From Saccharicrinis sp963663905 (lineage in GTDB: Bacteria; Bacteroidota; Bacteroidia; Bacteroidales; Marinilabiliaceae): a stretch of DNA of 64,000 nt. The stretch's first letter is position 1. Each line of letters starts with the position of its first letter. This document shows positions 43,571 through 52,662 of the stretch, in pieces. The translations under genes were made by a program, and so were the position numbers. The notes under the pieces were generated by a model, which ran no database searches, was not told the origin of the DNA, and saw nothing but the letters and a program-made list of their open reading frames with translations. The DNA lies in NCBI GenBank assembly GCA_963663905.2, contig OY760657.1, positions 1,798,001 to 1,862,000 on the forward strand, written 5' to 3'.

Positions 43571-44653
43571 TTAAACAAATGGTAACTTAGTTACTTCTGC
43601 TTTTAACTTTCTGTTTCTAACTTTTATGTAAATCGTAGTCGATGTTTTAGCAAAATCACTTTTAACGTAGCCCATTCCTATGCCATATTTTAAAACAGGA
43701 GAGTGGGTTCCTGATGTTACAATTCCAATTACATTGTCATCCTGATCTACAATTTCATATCCATGACGAGGAATGCCTTTGTCAATCATTTTGAATCCTT
43801 TAAGTTTTTTATCAACACCGTTTGTTTTTTGGTTCAAAAGATAGTCTTTGTCAATAAAATCTTTTTTGTCGGTAAACTTTGTAATCCAACCTAAACCAGC
43901 TTCAATAGGAGAGGTGGTATCATCAATGTCATTGCCATATAAACAAAAACCTTTTTCTAATCGTAATGTATCGCGGGCACCTAAACCTATTGGTGCAATA
44001 TTGAATTCTTTTCCAGCTTCAAAAACTTTTTCCCAGATAGATACAGCATCTTCGTTATACATATATAATTCAAAACCACCGGCACCAGTATATCCAGTAT
44101 TAGAAATAATTACATTTTCTACTCCGGCAAAGCTTCCTGTTGTAAAACTGTAATATGGAATTGATGATAAATCTACTTCAGTTAGCTTTTGTAAAACTTT
44201 AGTTGCGTCAGGTCCCTGAATAGCTAACTGTGATATTTTATCAGATGCGTTTTCTAATTCTGCATTCATTGTGTTATTTGCAATACACCATTCCCAGTCC
44301 TTGTTAATATTTGCAGCATTAACCACAAGCATATATTTTTCTTCATCATATTTATATACCAGTAAATCATCAACAATTCCTCCATTTCCATTTGGAAAAC
44401 AACTGTATTGGGCTTTGCCAACAGTTAGAGTGGATGCATCATTAGACGTAACTTTTTGAATAAAATCAAGTGCTTTGGGTCCTTTTACCCAGAATTCACC
44501 CATATGCGAAACATCAAATACGCCAACTGAGTTTCTAACTTGTAAATGTTCATTAGTGATACCTGAGTATTCCACAGGCATTTCATATCCTGCAAATGGA
44601 ACTATTTTTGCTCCTAATTTTTCATGTAATTCAAAAAAAGCTGTTCTTTTCAT
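43571..44653 (-). CDS. gcvT: Glycine cleavage system T protein (aminomethyltransferase)
   Basis: A 360-aa folate-dependent enzyme of the glycine cleavage complex. It takes the aminomethyl group from the H protein and forms methylene-tetrahydrofolate and ammonia. Motifs: LHEKLGAKIVPFAGYEMPVEY at the start (shown in part), GVFDVSHMGEFWVKGP, catalytic-region SNTGYTGAGGFELY, and GLGARDTLRLEKGFCLYGNDI. Length is standard. Cytosolic. It is near the serine genes and links serine/glycine and one-carbon metabolism, although it has its own unit. Confidence 0.96.
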   Translation of the reverse strand: MKRTAFFELHEKLGAKIVPFAGYEMPVEYSGITNEHLQVRNSVGVFDVSHMGEFWVKGPKALDFIQKVTSNDASTLTVGKAQYSCFPNGNGGIVDDLLVYKYDEEKYMLVVNAANINKDWEWCIANNTMNAELENASDKISQLAIQGPDATKVLQKLTEVDLSSIPYYSFTTGSFAGVENVIISNTGYTGAGGFELYMYNEDAVSIWEKVFEAGKEFNIAPIGLGARDTLRLEKGFCLYGNDIDDTTSPIEAGLGWITKFTDKKDFIDKDYLLNQKTNGVDKKLKGFKMIDKGIPRHGYEIVDQDDNVIGIVTSGTHSPVLKYGIGMGYVKSDFAKTSTTIYIKVRNRKLKAEVTKLPFV

Positions 44654-45041
44654 TTGTCTATTTTTTTAACGCCAGATGTATGTTGCCATTGAATATTTTA
44701 GATAGCAATCACTGTTTATTTAATGAAATTTAATGGCTGAATACAACTGTTTATCTCATTTATTTGTTATTTGAATATGCTATAGAGGTCTTTCATAAAT
44801 ATTAATACTTGACATATAGCAGATTTAAAGAAAAAACATTAATTTAAGTATGATATACAAATGTATAAATTAAGGTAATTGACAAATATGATTTATATTC
44901 TCTTTTCAGGATGAATTATGTATAGCTAAAAATATTTAAATAATTTATAGGTAACCCTAAAAATTAACATGATAATATGGTTATTTGATAAAAAAAAGTA
45001 GATTTGTAATATATTTAGAGACATAACCAAGACTAGTCTTT
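44654..45041. other. Divergent intergenic region, 388 bp
   Basis: AT-rich DNA between the minus-strand gcvT and the plus-strand Hpt gene. No gene, repeat or clear promoter motif was recognised. Confidence 0.4.
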
Positions 45042-45521
45042 ATGGAAGATAAAATGAAATATGTAGATCTAACCTATTTAGAAGGTATTGCTGATGGAGA
45101 TACTAGTATAATAAAAGAATTAGTTGAAATTTTTTTAGATCAGATGCCTGAGTTTACTGATGGATTTGAGCAGTATTTAAAAGAAAAAGACTGGTTGAAA
45201 ATTGCTGCTATTGCACATAAAGCCAAGTCGTCTGTTGTATCAATGGGTATGCAGGAGTTAGGAAATATTGATCTTAAAAATCTGGAACTACTTGCAAAAC
45301 AGATGCGCATTAATGAACTTAAAGACAAAGAAATTATCACTGAATCACAAAAAGAAGAGATAATTACTTTGGTTAAGAATTTTGAAGGTTATCCTGAAGA
45401 CAGAATTAGCTGGGTTAAAGAAAATGCTAATATATCAGAGTTAAATAATTTAGTAGAAAAATTTAATAACGTTTGTAGTAACGCTGTTGAAGAGCTTTCT
45501 CAAGTAATAAGTACGTATTAA
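45042..45521 (+). CDS. Hpt (histidine phosphotransfer) domain protein
   Basis: A 159-aa helical protein. The phospho-accepting His59 lies in AAIAHKAKSSVVSMG, the Hpt helix pattern, preceded by SIIKELVEIFLDQMPEF. The helices continue to about residue 115, and a further ~45 residues form an extra helical tail. It would pass phosphate between a hybrid histidine kinase and a response regulator in the cytosol. The STAS gene starts 14 bp downstream, so the two are co-expressed and may serve one signalling module. A shorter start (Met5) is possible. Confidence 0.88.
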   Translation: MEDKMKYVDLTYLEGIADGDTSIIKELVEIFLDQMPEFTDGFEQYLKEKDWLKIAAIAHKAKSSVVSMGMQELGNIDLKNLELLAKQMRINELKDKEIITESQKEEIITLVKNFEGYPEDRISWVKENANISELNNLVEKFNNVCSNAVEELSQVISTY

Positions 45522-45535
45522 ACCTTAGATATCTC

Positions 45536-45853
45536 ATGTTAGAAGTAAAAGACAATAAAGATGCAAGAATTGTAAGCATTAATCAAAAAGACAGATTAAC
45601 AGCTGCATCTGCTGAAGAAGTTAAGATAGAATTAACTAAAGTGGTGTCCGAAAGTAAAGGAAATGTTGTTTTGGATTTAGCAAATATTAAGTTTATTGAT
45701 AGTACAGGTATTGGGGTAATTATATCTGCCTTAAAAACAGCAAGACAAAACAATATTAACTTTTATTTGTGTTGTGTTCAAAATGATGTAATGAGTCTTT
45801 TAAAGCTGATGAAACTTGATAAAGTATTTGATTTGTATACAAGTGAAAATTAA
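45536..45853 (+). CDS. STAS-domain anti-anti-sigma factor
   Basis: A 105-aa single STAS domain of SpoIIAA type. The phosphorylatable serine is Ser56 in FIDSTGIGVIIS. Strand and helix order (RIVSINQKDRLTAASAEEVK, NVVLDLANIKFIDSTGIG) is complete for the fold. It would bind a serine kinase/anti-sigma-like partner in the cytosol; no such partner is in the window. Followed by a perfect palindromic terminator. Confidence 0.92.
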   Translation: MLEVKDNKDARIVSINQKDRLTAASAEEVKIELTKVVSESKGNVVLDLANIKFIDSTGIGVIISALKTARQNNINFYLCCVQNDVMSLLKLMKLDKVFDLYTSEN

Positions 45854-45870
45854 GAAAATAAGATATAAAT

Positions 45871-45904
45871 AAAAAAGGTGATTCAATATTGAATCACCTT
45901 TTTT
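45871..45904. terminator. Bidirectional terminator, 34-bp perfect palindrome
   Basis: Two 17-base arms (AAAAAAGGTGATTCAAT and its reverse complement) meet with no spacer at 45887/45888. It ends both the Hpt-STAS unit (plus) and the bat operon (minus, batE stop at 45907). Confidence 0.92.
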
Positions 45905-45906
45905 AT

Positions 45907-46665
45907 TTATATTATCTCAACGGTTGAAATTGGAAGCCAACCATCATTTCCATCACTTATCTGAATTCTGTACCATTCACCTACAGATTCTAAAATCTTT
46001 ACTTTAGTACCTTCATGTAAAATAAATAGTTCTGTACCACTTATTGAAGGTGAACTTTTTATTGTGACTGAAGGTTCAAAAATAATGGCACTGTTTCTTT
46101 GGGTTAATAAATTTTTCTGTTTTGCAGAAAAACTAAAGGATATAACACATATGATTATTAATAGAATTCCTATGTAAAATGATATTTGTTTTAGTGCTCT
46201 TGATTTAGAATATAAGAATATACCTATTAATAACAATCCTATAGCAAATGTAGCTATTGATATTATTGCCCATGTATCTGATTTTGTTTTATTCCTGAAA
46301 CTCTTAAACCAGGACACTAAAAAGAACTCACCAACAGTTTCAAGTTTATCTGTAATTTGAGAATTGGCCATCTCTAAATTGTATGCAATATCTTTATCGT
46401 GAGGAAGTATAAGTTTAGCTCTCTCGTAATTTAAAATGGCTTTTGGTAATTTTCCTGCCTTGTAATATGCGTTACCAAGATTGAAATAAATTTCACCACT
46501 TTCCACTCCTGAATTCAAAATTTCTTCATAAGTAGTTATTGCTTCTTGGTAGTTCTGATTTTGAAAGAACTCATTTGCTTTTTCAAATCTTGAATCTTTT
46601 TTTGCAAAAGAACTAGAAAAAGTAAGTGTAATTACTAATATGGAAAATATAAATCGTTTCATCAT
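45907..46665 (-). CDS. batE: BatE, TPR and SH3 domain protein
   Basis: A 252-aa protein with a signal sequence (about residues 4-20), TPR repeats (KANEFFQNQNYQEAITTYEEIL, GEIYFNLGNAYYKAGKLPKAILNYERA), two transmembrane helices (about 134-153 and 160-180), and a C-terminal bacterial SH3 domain (SVTIKSSPSISGTELFILHEGTKVKILE ending GWLPISTVEII). This layout defines BatE. It is the last gene of the bat operon, membrane-bound with the TPR part outside the cytosol. Confidence 0.9.
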   Translation of the reverse strand: MMKRFIFSILVITLTFSSSFAKKDSRFEKANEFFQNQNYQEAITTYEEILNSGVESGEIYFNLGNAYYKAGKLPKAILNYERAKLILPHDKDIAYNLEMANSQITDKLETVGEFFLVSWFKSFRNKTKSDTWAIISIATFAIGLLLIGIFLYSKSRALKQISFYIGILLIIICVISFSFSAKQKNLLTQRNSAIIFEPSVTIKSSPSISGTELFILHEGTKVKILESVGEWYRIQISDGNDGWLPISTVEII

Positions 46666-46703
46666 GTTTCAATTAAATATTACTTAAACAAACTTATTCT
46701 TAA

Positions 46704-48554
46704 TTACTTTTTTATTTGATTATCAAGTTTGCTAATATTATTTAAGGCTTTATTATACAAGCTGTCCATTTGGGCTGTTTCACCACTAGAAGGAGAAAAA
46801 CGAGCAAATTCACAAGTATCTAAAATTTCCAGAAGTTCATTTTTAACTTCTTCAGAAACGCCTCTTTTCATAATTAATTCCACTGCTTTCTCTTTACTTA
46901 ATTCGCTTACAGGCAAGAATAACTTGTCGCTTAAATAACTATATAAAGCTTTTAATACCTCCTCATAAAAAGCTTCATGATTATTTTCTTTAAGATAAGC
47001 AGAAGACTTTTTCAGACGTTTAGTTGCCATTTTGTTGGCTTTTTTATTCTTAACAAGATGAATGTTCGCATTTTCATGCATTTTCTTCTTATTAAAGAAG
47101 TAAACAATTATAAAGATGATTATAGGAATTATATAACCCAGATAAAATAATAAAGATCCAAATAAGAATGTTCCTTTATCTTTTAAGCTCAGATTTTCTG
47201 TTTTAATAAATCTAATATCCTTACCAATAAACTGAACATCTTCTCTGTTTACACTTGAAGGAATATAAGTTGTACCATTAGGCTCTTCACTACCTTTTTC
47301 TACTTCAATGTTAATTGGATCTGATTTTAAACTAATAAACTTACCTTGTTTAGGATTGAAGTAAGTAAATACTAAAGGATCAATAGTGTAGCTGCCTGAA
47401 TACCTTGGGATAATCAAGTACTCAAAGCTTTTTGATCCCTTCATTCCTGAAACAGTGTTTGTAAAATTGTTTTTCGTGGTTGGATCAAAAGTATCAAAGT
47501 CCTTAGAAAAATTAAATTCAGGAATAGACATTAGTTTATGATTTCCGGTACCAGAAACTACTGCTTTAATTGTTATTCCATCATTAACTTTTGCTTCATT
47601 TTGAGAACAAGTAACATTTAGACTTAAATCTCCAACAGCTCCGGAAAAACTGGATGGTATTGGTGCTGGAAATGGTTTAACATTAATTGTTAATGGTTTA
47701 GATGATACGCGTTTTTTTACCATACGGTAATTGTTATCAAAAAAATCATCAAATATGCTTGTAGATCTTCTGTTTATACGTTGTTTAATAAGAAACTCTA
47801 TTTCAGTAGCATCAATAGTTTGTTGGCCACTTTTTTGAGCATATAATACTTTTCTTTCGAATGTTCCAACTCTGTATTGTTTGTTGTTTACAAACTCATA
47901 AGTCCATTGAATATTGTTTCCATCCTCAATATCCTGAACAATGAAATTTCTATAATCAGGATGTTTGATATCAGATATATTATCAAGGTTTATTCTGGTA
48001 TATATTTTTGTTGTTAAAACAAGTGGTTCTCCTTGATATATACTTGATTTATTATTTGTTACTGTAATAAATAAATCATCTTTAGAAAAAGAATTACTAC
48101 TATCGCTCTCTTGATTTTGACTTTGTTGAGTTGTGGCTCCACCTTCGTTTTTTACGACTTCAATACTTAAACTGTTACTTTCGACCTTTGTGCCATCGAC
48201 AGTTATCTGAGCTGGAGCCAAAGTATATTTACCTGGTTTATCACATTTTAATATGTATGTATAGGTGTACTCCTTACTTCTGGTTATTTTTCCATTTATA
48301 ATTTGAGTACTGGAACTAGTCATTATACTAGGTCCCATTAACACAGTAAAATCGTTTAATTGAGGTAATCTTAAGTCTTCACCTTCCTCATTAACACTGT
48401 ATATTAACTGAAATTTTTCACCAGAAAGAACTGCTCCTTTAGCTTGAGCTTTAAACTCAACATCCTGAGCGAGCAGAGTAGAAGAAAATATTGCAATTAA
48501 TAAAGTGAATAATATAGAGCGTTTCATTTTTCTATAATTTTTTATTTTAGCCAC
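46704..48554 (-). CDS. batD: BatD, oxygen tolerance protein
   Basis: A 616-aa membrane protein with a signal peptide (near residues 10-28, ending LLAQD), a long periplasmic part made of several Ig-like beta domains (VEFKAQAKGAVLSGEKFQLIYSV, later KLMSIPEFNFSKDFDTFDP), one transmembrane helix at about 460-482, and a cytosolic helical tail (~130 residues). The domain plan matches BatD. Possible alternative start at Met10, which would shorten the signal's N-region. Lies between batC and batE in operon order. Confidence 0.92.
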   Translation of the reverse strand: MAKIKNYRKMKRSILFTLLIAIFSSTLLAQDVEFKAQAKGAVLSGEKFQLIYSVNEEGEDLRLPQLNDFTVLMGPSIMTSSSTQIINGKITRSKEYTYTYILKCDKPGKYTLAPAQITVDGTKVESNSLSIEVVKNEGGATTQQSQNQESDSSNSFSKDDLFITVTNNKSSIYQGEPLVLTTKIYTRINLDNISDIKHPDYRNFIVQDIEDGNNIQWTYEFVNNKQYRVGTFERKVLYAQKSGQQTIDATEIEFLIKQRINRRSTSIFDDFFDNNYRMVKKRVSSKPLTINVKPFPAPIPSSFSGAVGDLSLNVTCSQNEAKVNDGITIKAVVSGTGNHKLMSIPEFNFSKDFDTFDPTTKNNFTNTVSGMKGSKSFEYLIIPRYSGSYTIDPLVFTYFNPKQGKFISLKSDPINIEVEKGSEEPNGTTYIPSSVNREDVQFIGKDIRFIKTENLSLKDKGTFLFGSLLFYLGYIIPIIIFIIVYFFNKKKMHENANIHLVKNKKANKMATKRLKKSSAYLKENNHEAFYEEVLKALYSYLSDKLFLPVSELSKEKAVELIMKRGVSEEVKNELLEILDTCEFARFSPSSGETAQMDSLYNKALNNISKLDNQIKK

Positions 48555-48581
48555 AAAAGTAATATAAATACTTACTAATAG

Positions 48582-49523
48582 TTACCAGTTTTTTTCAATG
48601 TTTCCAGCAGGATTACCTTTTACTTTTTTCATTTTTTCCTGCAACTCCTTTTCATCCTGATTAAGAGCATTTAAAATGCGTTGAGCATCTTCTTTTGAAA
48701 TATTGTCATTTTGTGGTTTACTATCCTGGCTATCTGGTGTGCCATCGTTGTTAGAATCAGTATCTCTGTAATCAGGAGTTCCATCTCCATCTGTATCTTT
48801 CGGTTCACTAGGATTTTCACCTGCTTCCTCTTTATCTGGTTTGCCATCATTATCAGAGTCTTGATCTTTGTAATCAGGAATTCCATCTTTATCAGTATCC
48901 TGATTTGGATTTTGTTTACCTTGATTATCTTGTTGTTCTTTTTCGTCAGGTATACCATCTCCATCAGAATCTTGCTGTTGCTGATCTTGATTTTGTTTGT
49001 CCTGCTGATCTTTGTTTTGTTGATCTTTATCTTTATCCTGATTTTGTTTGTCTTTATTTTGATCCTGATTTTGCTTATCCTGTTCTTGTTGTTGCTTCAT
49101 CTTTTGAGCAACAATCAGATTATAACGTGTCTCGTCATCTAAAGGATTGTTTTTTAACGCCGTTTTATATGAATTTATTGCATTGTCAATATCCTTTTTT
49201 GCCAGATAACTATTTCCAATATTGTGATTAATTATTGCTTTTTGTTCCTTAGTTAATTTATCTTGATTAATACTCTTAAACTGATTTAATGCTTCTTCGT
49301 ATTTTTCTTGTTTGTAATAAGCGTCACCTAAGTTAAATTCAGCTTCAAAGGAGCTTTGTCCTTCTTTTAAATTATCTAATGCTTTTTTATATTCAATTTC
49401 TGATTCAATATATTTCTCATTAGAAAACTCTTTGTTTCCATTACGAATAAACTTTCGTTCCTTTTGTGCGGAAACAACAGTTACGCCTATAAATAGTATT
49501 AAAATTGATATTATATATCTCAT
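48582..49523 (-). CDS. batC: BatC, TPR protein with thrombospondin type-3-like calcium repeats
   Basis: A 313-aa exported protein (signal to about residue 19). Residues 25-140 contain TPR repeats (EAEFNLGDAYYKQEKYEEALNQF; HNIGNSYLAKKDIDNAINSY). A Gln/Lys/Asp/Asn-rich low-complexity stretch (about 145-185) leads to at least five Asp-rich DxDxDGxPD motifs of thrombospondin type 3 type (DSDGDGIPDE, DTDKDGIPDYKD, DSDNDGKPD, DTDGDGTPDYRD, DSNNDGTPD), about 187-268. A short helical tail follows. The calcium repeats are additional to the TPR core expected of BatC. Starts inside the end of batB (4-bp overlap). Confidence 0.88.
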   Translation of the reverse strand: MRYIISILILFIGVTVVSAQKERKFIRNGNKEFSNEKYIESEIEYKKALDNLKEGQSSFEAEFNLGDAYYKQEKYEEALNQFKSINQDKLTKEQKAIINHNIGNSYLAKKDIDNAINSYKTALKNNPLDDETRYNLIVAQKMKQQQEQDKQNQDQNKDKQNQDKDKDQQNKDQQDKQNQDQQQQDSDGDGIPDEKEQQDNQGKQNPNQDTDKDGIPDYKDQDSDNDGKPDKEEAGENPSEPKDTDGDGTPDYRDTDSNNDGTPDSQDSKPQNDNISKEDAQRILNALNQDEKELQEKMKKVKGNPAGNIEKNW

Positions 49524-50566
49524 TTTGCGTCCTCCTTATTTTCCTCAAAAAGATTGATGTTTTTAAAGTATTTATTTTTGCGTTCAAGAATAATGAAATC
49601 TATTAACAAAAACAGCAATGCTAATAAAGCAACGTATTGAAACTGATGATCGTAGTCGGTATATATCTTTGCATCCATTTCTGTTTTTTCAAGCTTTGAT
49701 AAATGATCAACTAAATCATTAATACCCTTCCTAATATTATTCGCAGAAATAAATTCTCCATCACCGTTTTTAGCAATTTCAATAAGCATATCTTCATTTA
49801 ACTTTGAAATAACAACGTTTCCTTCGCGGTCTTTCATAAAGTTGTTGTTGTTACTTCCCGGAACAGGTATAGGTGAACCTTTGGGTAAACCCATTCCTAC
49901 AGTATATACTTTAATTCCTTTTTCAACTGCAGCTTTTGCGGCAGCAACGGCATCGTCTTCATGGTTTTCACCATCAGTGATAACTATAATTGCCCTGTTG
50001 ATATCTTCCTGTGAACTAAAAGATTTTATACCTCGTTCAATAGCTGCACCAATTGCTGTACCTTGAGTAGGGATAATTCCTGTATTTATTGTAGATATAA
50101 ACATTTTTGCTGACGGATAATCAGTTGTAATTGGTAATTGTGTATATGCTTGTCCTGCAAAAACGATTAATCCAACTTTGTCGTTTTGTAATTTGTCAAC
50201 CAATTGGTAAATAGCTCTTTTCGCTCTGTCTAGTCTGCTTGGCTGAATATCCTGGGCATTCATACTGTTCGATACATCTAGAGCGATCATTATTTCAATA
50301 CCCTTGCGTTTGACCGTTTCTAACTTAGATCCAAACTGAGGTCCAGCAATAGTAATTATTAAAAAAACAATTACTAATAGCATAATATAGAACTTAACAA
50401 CAGGTCTTACAGCGGAAGCATTTGGCATAAGCGATTCCAATAATTCAGGATTACCAAATCGTTGTAAAGCTTTCTTTCTTCTTTTTCCAATAATTAAACT
50501 TAGAAAGGCCAATATTGGAACTATAATTAATAAATACAGATATTCTGGATTTTCAAATCTAAACAT
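49520..50566 (-). CDS. batB: BatB, von Willebrand factor A domain membrane protein
   Basis: A 348-aa protein with N-terminal transmembrane helices (about 9-25 and 58-78), a VWA domain with the MIDAS motif ALDVSNSM, the Thr of TQLPITTDYPSA and the Asp of VITDGENH, and a C-terminal helix (about 310-328). The VWA domain faces the periplasm and is expected to bind partner proteins via a metal ion. Together with BatA it forms the paired VWA proteins of the operon. The stop overlaps batC by 4 bp. Confidence 0.94.
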   Translation of the reverse strand: MFRFENPEYLYLLIIVPILAFLSLIIGKRRKKALQRFGNPELLESLMPNASAVRPVVKFYIMLLVIVFLIITIAGPQFGSKLETVKRKGIEIMIALDVSNSMNAQDIQPSRLDRAKRAIYQLVDKLQNDKVGLIVFAGQAYTQLPITTDYPSAKMFISTINTGIIPTQGTAIGAAIERGIKSFSSQEDINRAIIVITDGENHEDDAVAAAKAAVEKGIKVYTVGMGLPKGSPIPVPGSNNNNFMKDREGNVVISKLNEDMLIEIAKNGDGEFISANNIRKGINDLVDHLSKLEKTEMDAKIYTDYDHQFQYVALLALLFLLIDFIILERKNKYFKNINLFEENKEDAK

Positions 50567-50590
50567 GATTTCTAATATAATTTAATTATA

Positions 50591-51583
50591 CTAAGGAAGA
50601 TTTCTAAGAACAGTTGACTTAATAAAAACTTCCGCAATAATAAAAAGAGCAGCCAAAATTGCAAAAATCAGGTATTCTTCAGATCGCTTTGTGTATTCTT
50701 TAACCTCAATTTTTGTTTTTTCCATCTGATCAATCTCTTCATATATGTGCTTTAAGCTGTTTTTATCAACAGCTCTAAAATATTGACCTCCTGTTGTTTC
50801 TGCAATCTCTTTCATCATGTCTTCGTCAATCTTAACTTCTTCTTCAACATAGCGTGTGCCATAAGGTGTTTGAACAGGAATTTGTGCGACTCCTTTTGAT
50901 CCTACACCAATAGTATATACTCTGATTCCGAAAGTTTTAGCTATTTCTGCAGCTGTTAAAGGTGCTACCTCACCACGATTGTTAACACCGTCAGTTAATA
51001 ATATAACTACTTTGGATTTTGCTTTACTATCCTTTATTCTGTTTACGGCGGTTGCTAAACCAAGTCCAATTGCAGTTCCATCTTCAACCATTCGCGTTTT
51101 AATATCGTGAGTAAGATTAATTAAGGTGGCCTTGTCTGTAGTTAAAGGACATTGAGTAAAACTTTCCCCTGCAAAAATGACTAAACCAATTTTATCATTT
51201 GGTCTTGCTGCCATAAACTCAGTGGCTACATCTTTTGCAGCTTCAAGTCTGTTTGGTTTAAAATCCAAAGCTTCCATACTGGAGGAAATATCCAAAGTCA
51301 TAACAATATCAATTCCTTCTGTAACTACATCTCTAGAGCTATTTGTTGACTGTGGCCTGGCTAATACTATAACAATAAAAATTATGGCAATTGACCGTAA
51401 AACAATAGGTGTATGTCTTAAATACACCTTCCACGATACAGGAGCTTTCTCAAATCCCTTTAGTGATGATATTTGTAACGAAGCTTGTGCGCTTTTTTGT
51501 TTCCAAATATACCAGGCTATCATTGGTAATAATACCAACAATAAATAAAAGAAATTTGGATGTAAAAAGGTTATGCTACTCAT
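50591..51583 (-). CDS. batA: BatA, von Willebrand factor A domain membrane protein
   Basis: A 330-aa paralogue of BatB. Helices at about 9-27 and 58-78 precede the VWA domain, with MIDAS motif TLDISSSM, Thr in TQCPLTTDKATL and Asp in LLTDGVNNRG; a final helix lies at about 305-322. N-terminal phrase ITFLHPNFFYLLLVLLPMIAWYIW matches the BatA family. Gap to batB is 24 bp. Inner membrane with the VWA domain outside the cytosol. Confidence 0.94.
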   Translation of the reverse strand: MSSITFLHPNFFYLLLVLLPMIAWYIWKQKSAQASLQISSLKGFEKAPVSWKVYLRHTPIVLRSIAIIFIVIVLARPQSTNSSRDVVTEGIDIVMTLDISSSMEALDFKPNRLEAAKDVATEFMAARPNDKIGLVIFAGESFTQCPLTTDKATLINLTHDIKTRMVEDGTAIGLGLATAVNRIKDSKAKSKVVILLTDGVNNRGEVAPLTAAEIAKTFGIRVYTIGVGSKGVAQIPVQTPYGTRYVEEEVKIDEDMMKEIAETTGGQYFRAVDKNSLKHIYEEIDQMEKTKIEVKEYTKRSEEYLIFAILAALFIIAEVFIKSTVLRNLP

Positions 51584-51618
51584 TTTTTAACTCATTATGC
51601 ATTTAAAAATGCAGATTG

Positions 51619-52662
51619 TTACTCGTTAGAATTTTTATCTTTTTCTAACATTATTTCTTTTTCTTCATCTAATGATTTAATGATATTTTCTTTGGTTTTT
51701 TCCACAAAGAAATAAGCATTCATTATCGTCATTGCATGTTCGTCAGGCAATGGTTCAAACTTTGCAAATTTCACTAAATCTGAGAGTTCAAGAATCTGAT
51801 TTAAATGATCATAAACTTCTTTATCAATTTGACCTGATTTATTTAATTCCGTTAGAATTTCAATTGAAGTTTGTTCTAATGCCGGAATTGTATACCTGTT
51901 TTCAATATACTCTCGTAAAGTGATAGAAACACTGGTGTAAAATTCCTTAATTTTATTGTTCTCCCACAACTTAGAAGCTTTTATTTTGTCAAGCTCTCTA
52001 ATGGCTATTACATGAGCAGGTTCGTCAGGTTTAGCTTTTATAAAGATATTGCCGGTTCCTTGCCTTTTCTTTTTATAATACAAGTATAACCAAATAGCTA
52101 TGGCAATAACTAATAAGATACCTAGTCCCAGATATATATACTCAATAATTTCAGACAGTTTAAATGGTGAATCTTGTACACCTTTTATGTCAATAACTCC
52201 TTTTTCAGGATTTACATCTTCAAAGGGATTTATAACATTTAAACTTAAAGGATCAGTATCAACTGTCTTTTTTAGTTCTCCGTCAAAAACTTCAAATTTA
52301 ATGGGCGGAATATAGTGTAATCCACTGTCAAATGATGTAATTCTGTATAGTTGGGATAAAACAAGTCTGTCGTTATCAAGTTTAATACTGTCAATTTCTC
52401 CTTTTTCAACAATTTCAATGTTTTTAGTAATCGTATCATTGAAAACCGGAAAATTGATTTTCATTCCTTGAGGCTGACTAACTTCAATTTTTAAATCAAT
52501 TTGTCCTCCAATTAAAATCGTAGTAGAATCTAGTGTTGCTGATGCATTTACATTCTGAGCTTTAATCCCGAAAGAATACAAGAATGAAATACATCCTACG
52601 ATGAAGAGAGATCTTAAAATTGATTTATTGTATTTAAAGAATTCAATGCTTATTGAGTTCAT
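51619..52662 (-). CDS. Bat operon membrane protein of unknown function
   Basis: A 347-aa protein with a signal-type helix (about 14-34), a periplasmic beta-rich domain (NVNASATLDSTTILIGGQIDLKIEV, about 38-165), a transmembrane helix (about 174-193), and a cytosolic helical domain from about 195 (AHVIAIRELDKIKASKLWENN; SITLREYIENRYTIPALEQTS) like the tail of BatD. It sits between the DUF58 gene and batA, a place where a hypothetical protein is commonly found in this operon. It starts on the last base of the DUF58 stop codon (TAATG), so translation is coupled. Confidence 0.85.
   Translation of the reverse strand: MNSISIEFFKYNKSILRSLFIVGCISFLYSFGIKAQNVNASATLDSTTILIGGQIDLKIEVSQPQGMKINFPVFNDTITKNIEIVEKGEIDSIKLDNDRLVLSQLYRITSFDSGLHYIPPIKFEVFDGELKKTVDTDPLSLNVINPFEDVNPEKGVIDIKGVQDSPFKLSEIIEYIYLGLGILLVIAIAIWLYLYYKKKRQGTGNIFIKAKPDEPAHVIAIRELDKIKASKLWENNKIKEFYTSVSITLREYIENRYTIPALEQTSIEILTELNKSGQIDKEVYDHLNQILELSDLVKFAKFEPLPDEHAMTIMNAYFFVEKTKENIIKSLDEEKEIMLEKDKNSNE

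Noticed and set aside
48711..49142. Plus-strand 143-aa hydrophobic open frame
   Set aside because: It is the antisense shadow of the Asp/Gln-rich repeats of batC; antisense of such codons gives Ile/Leu/Phe-rich translations.
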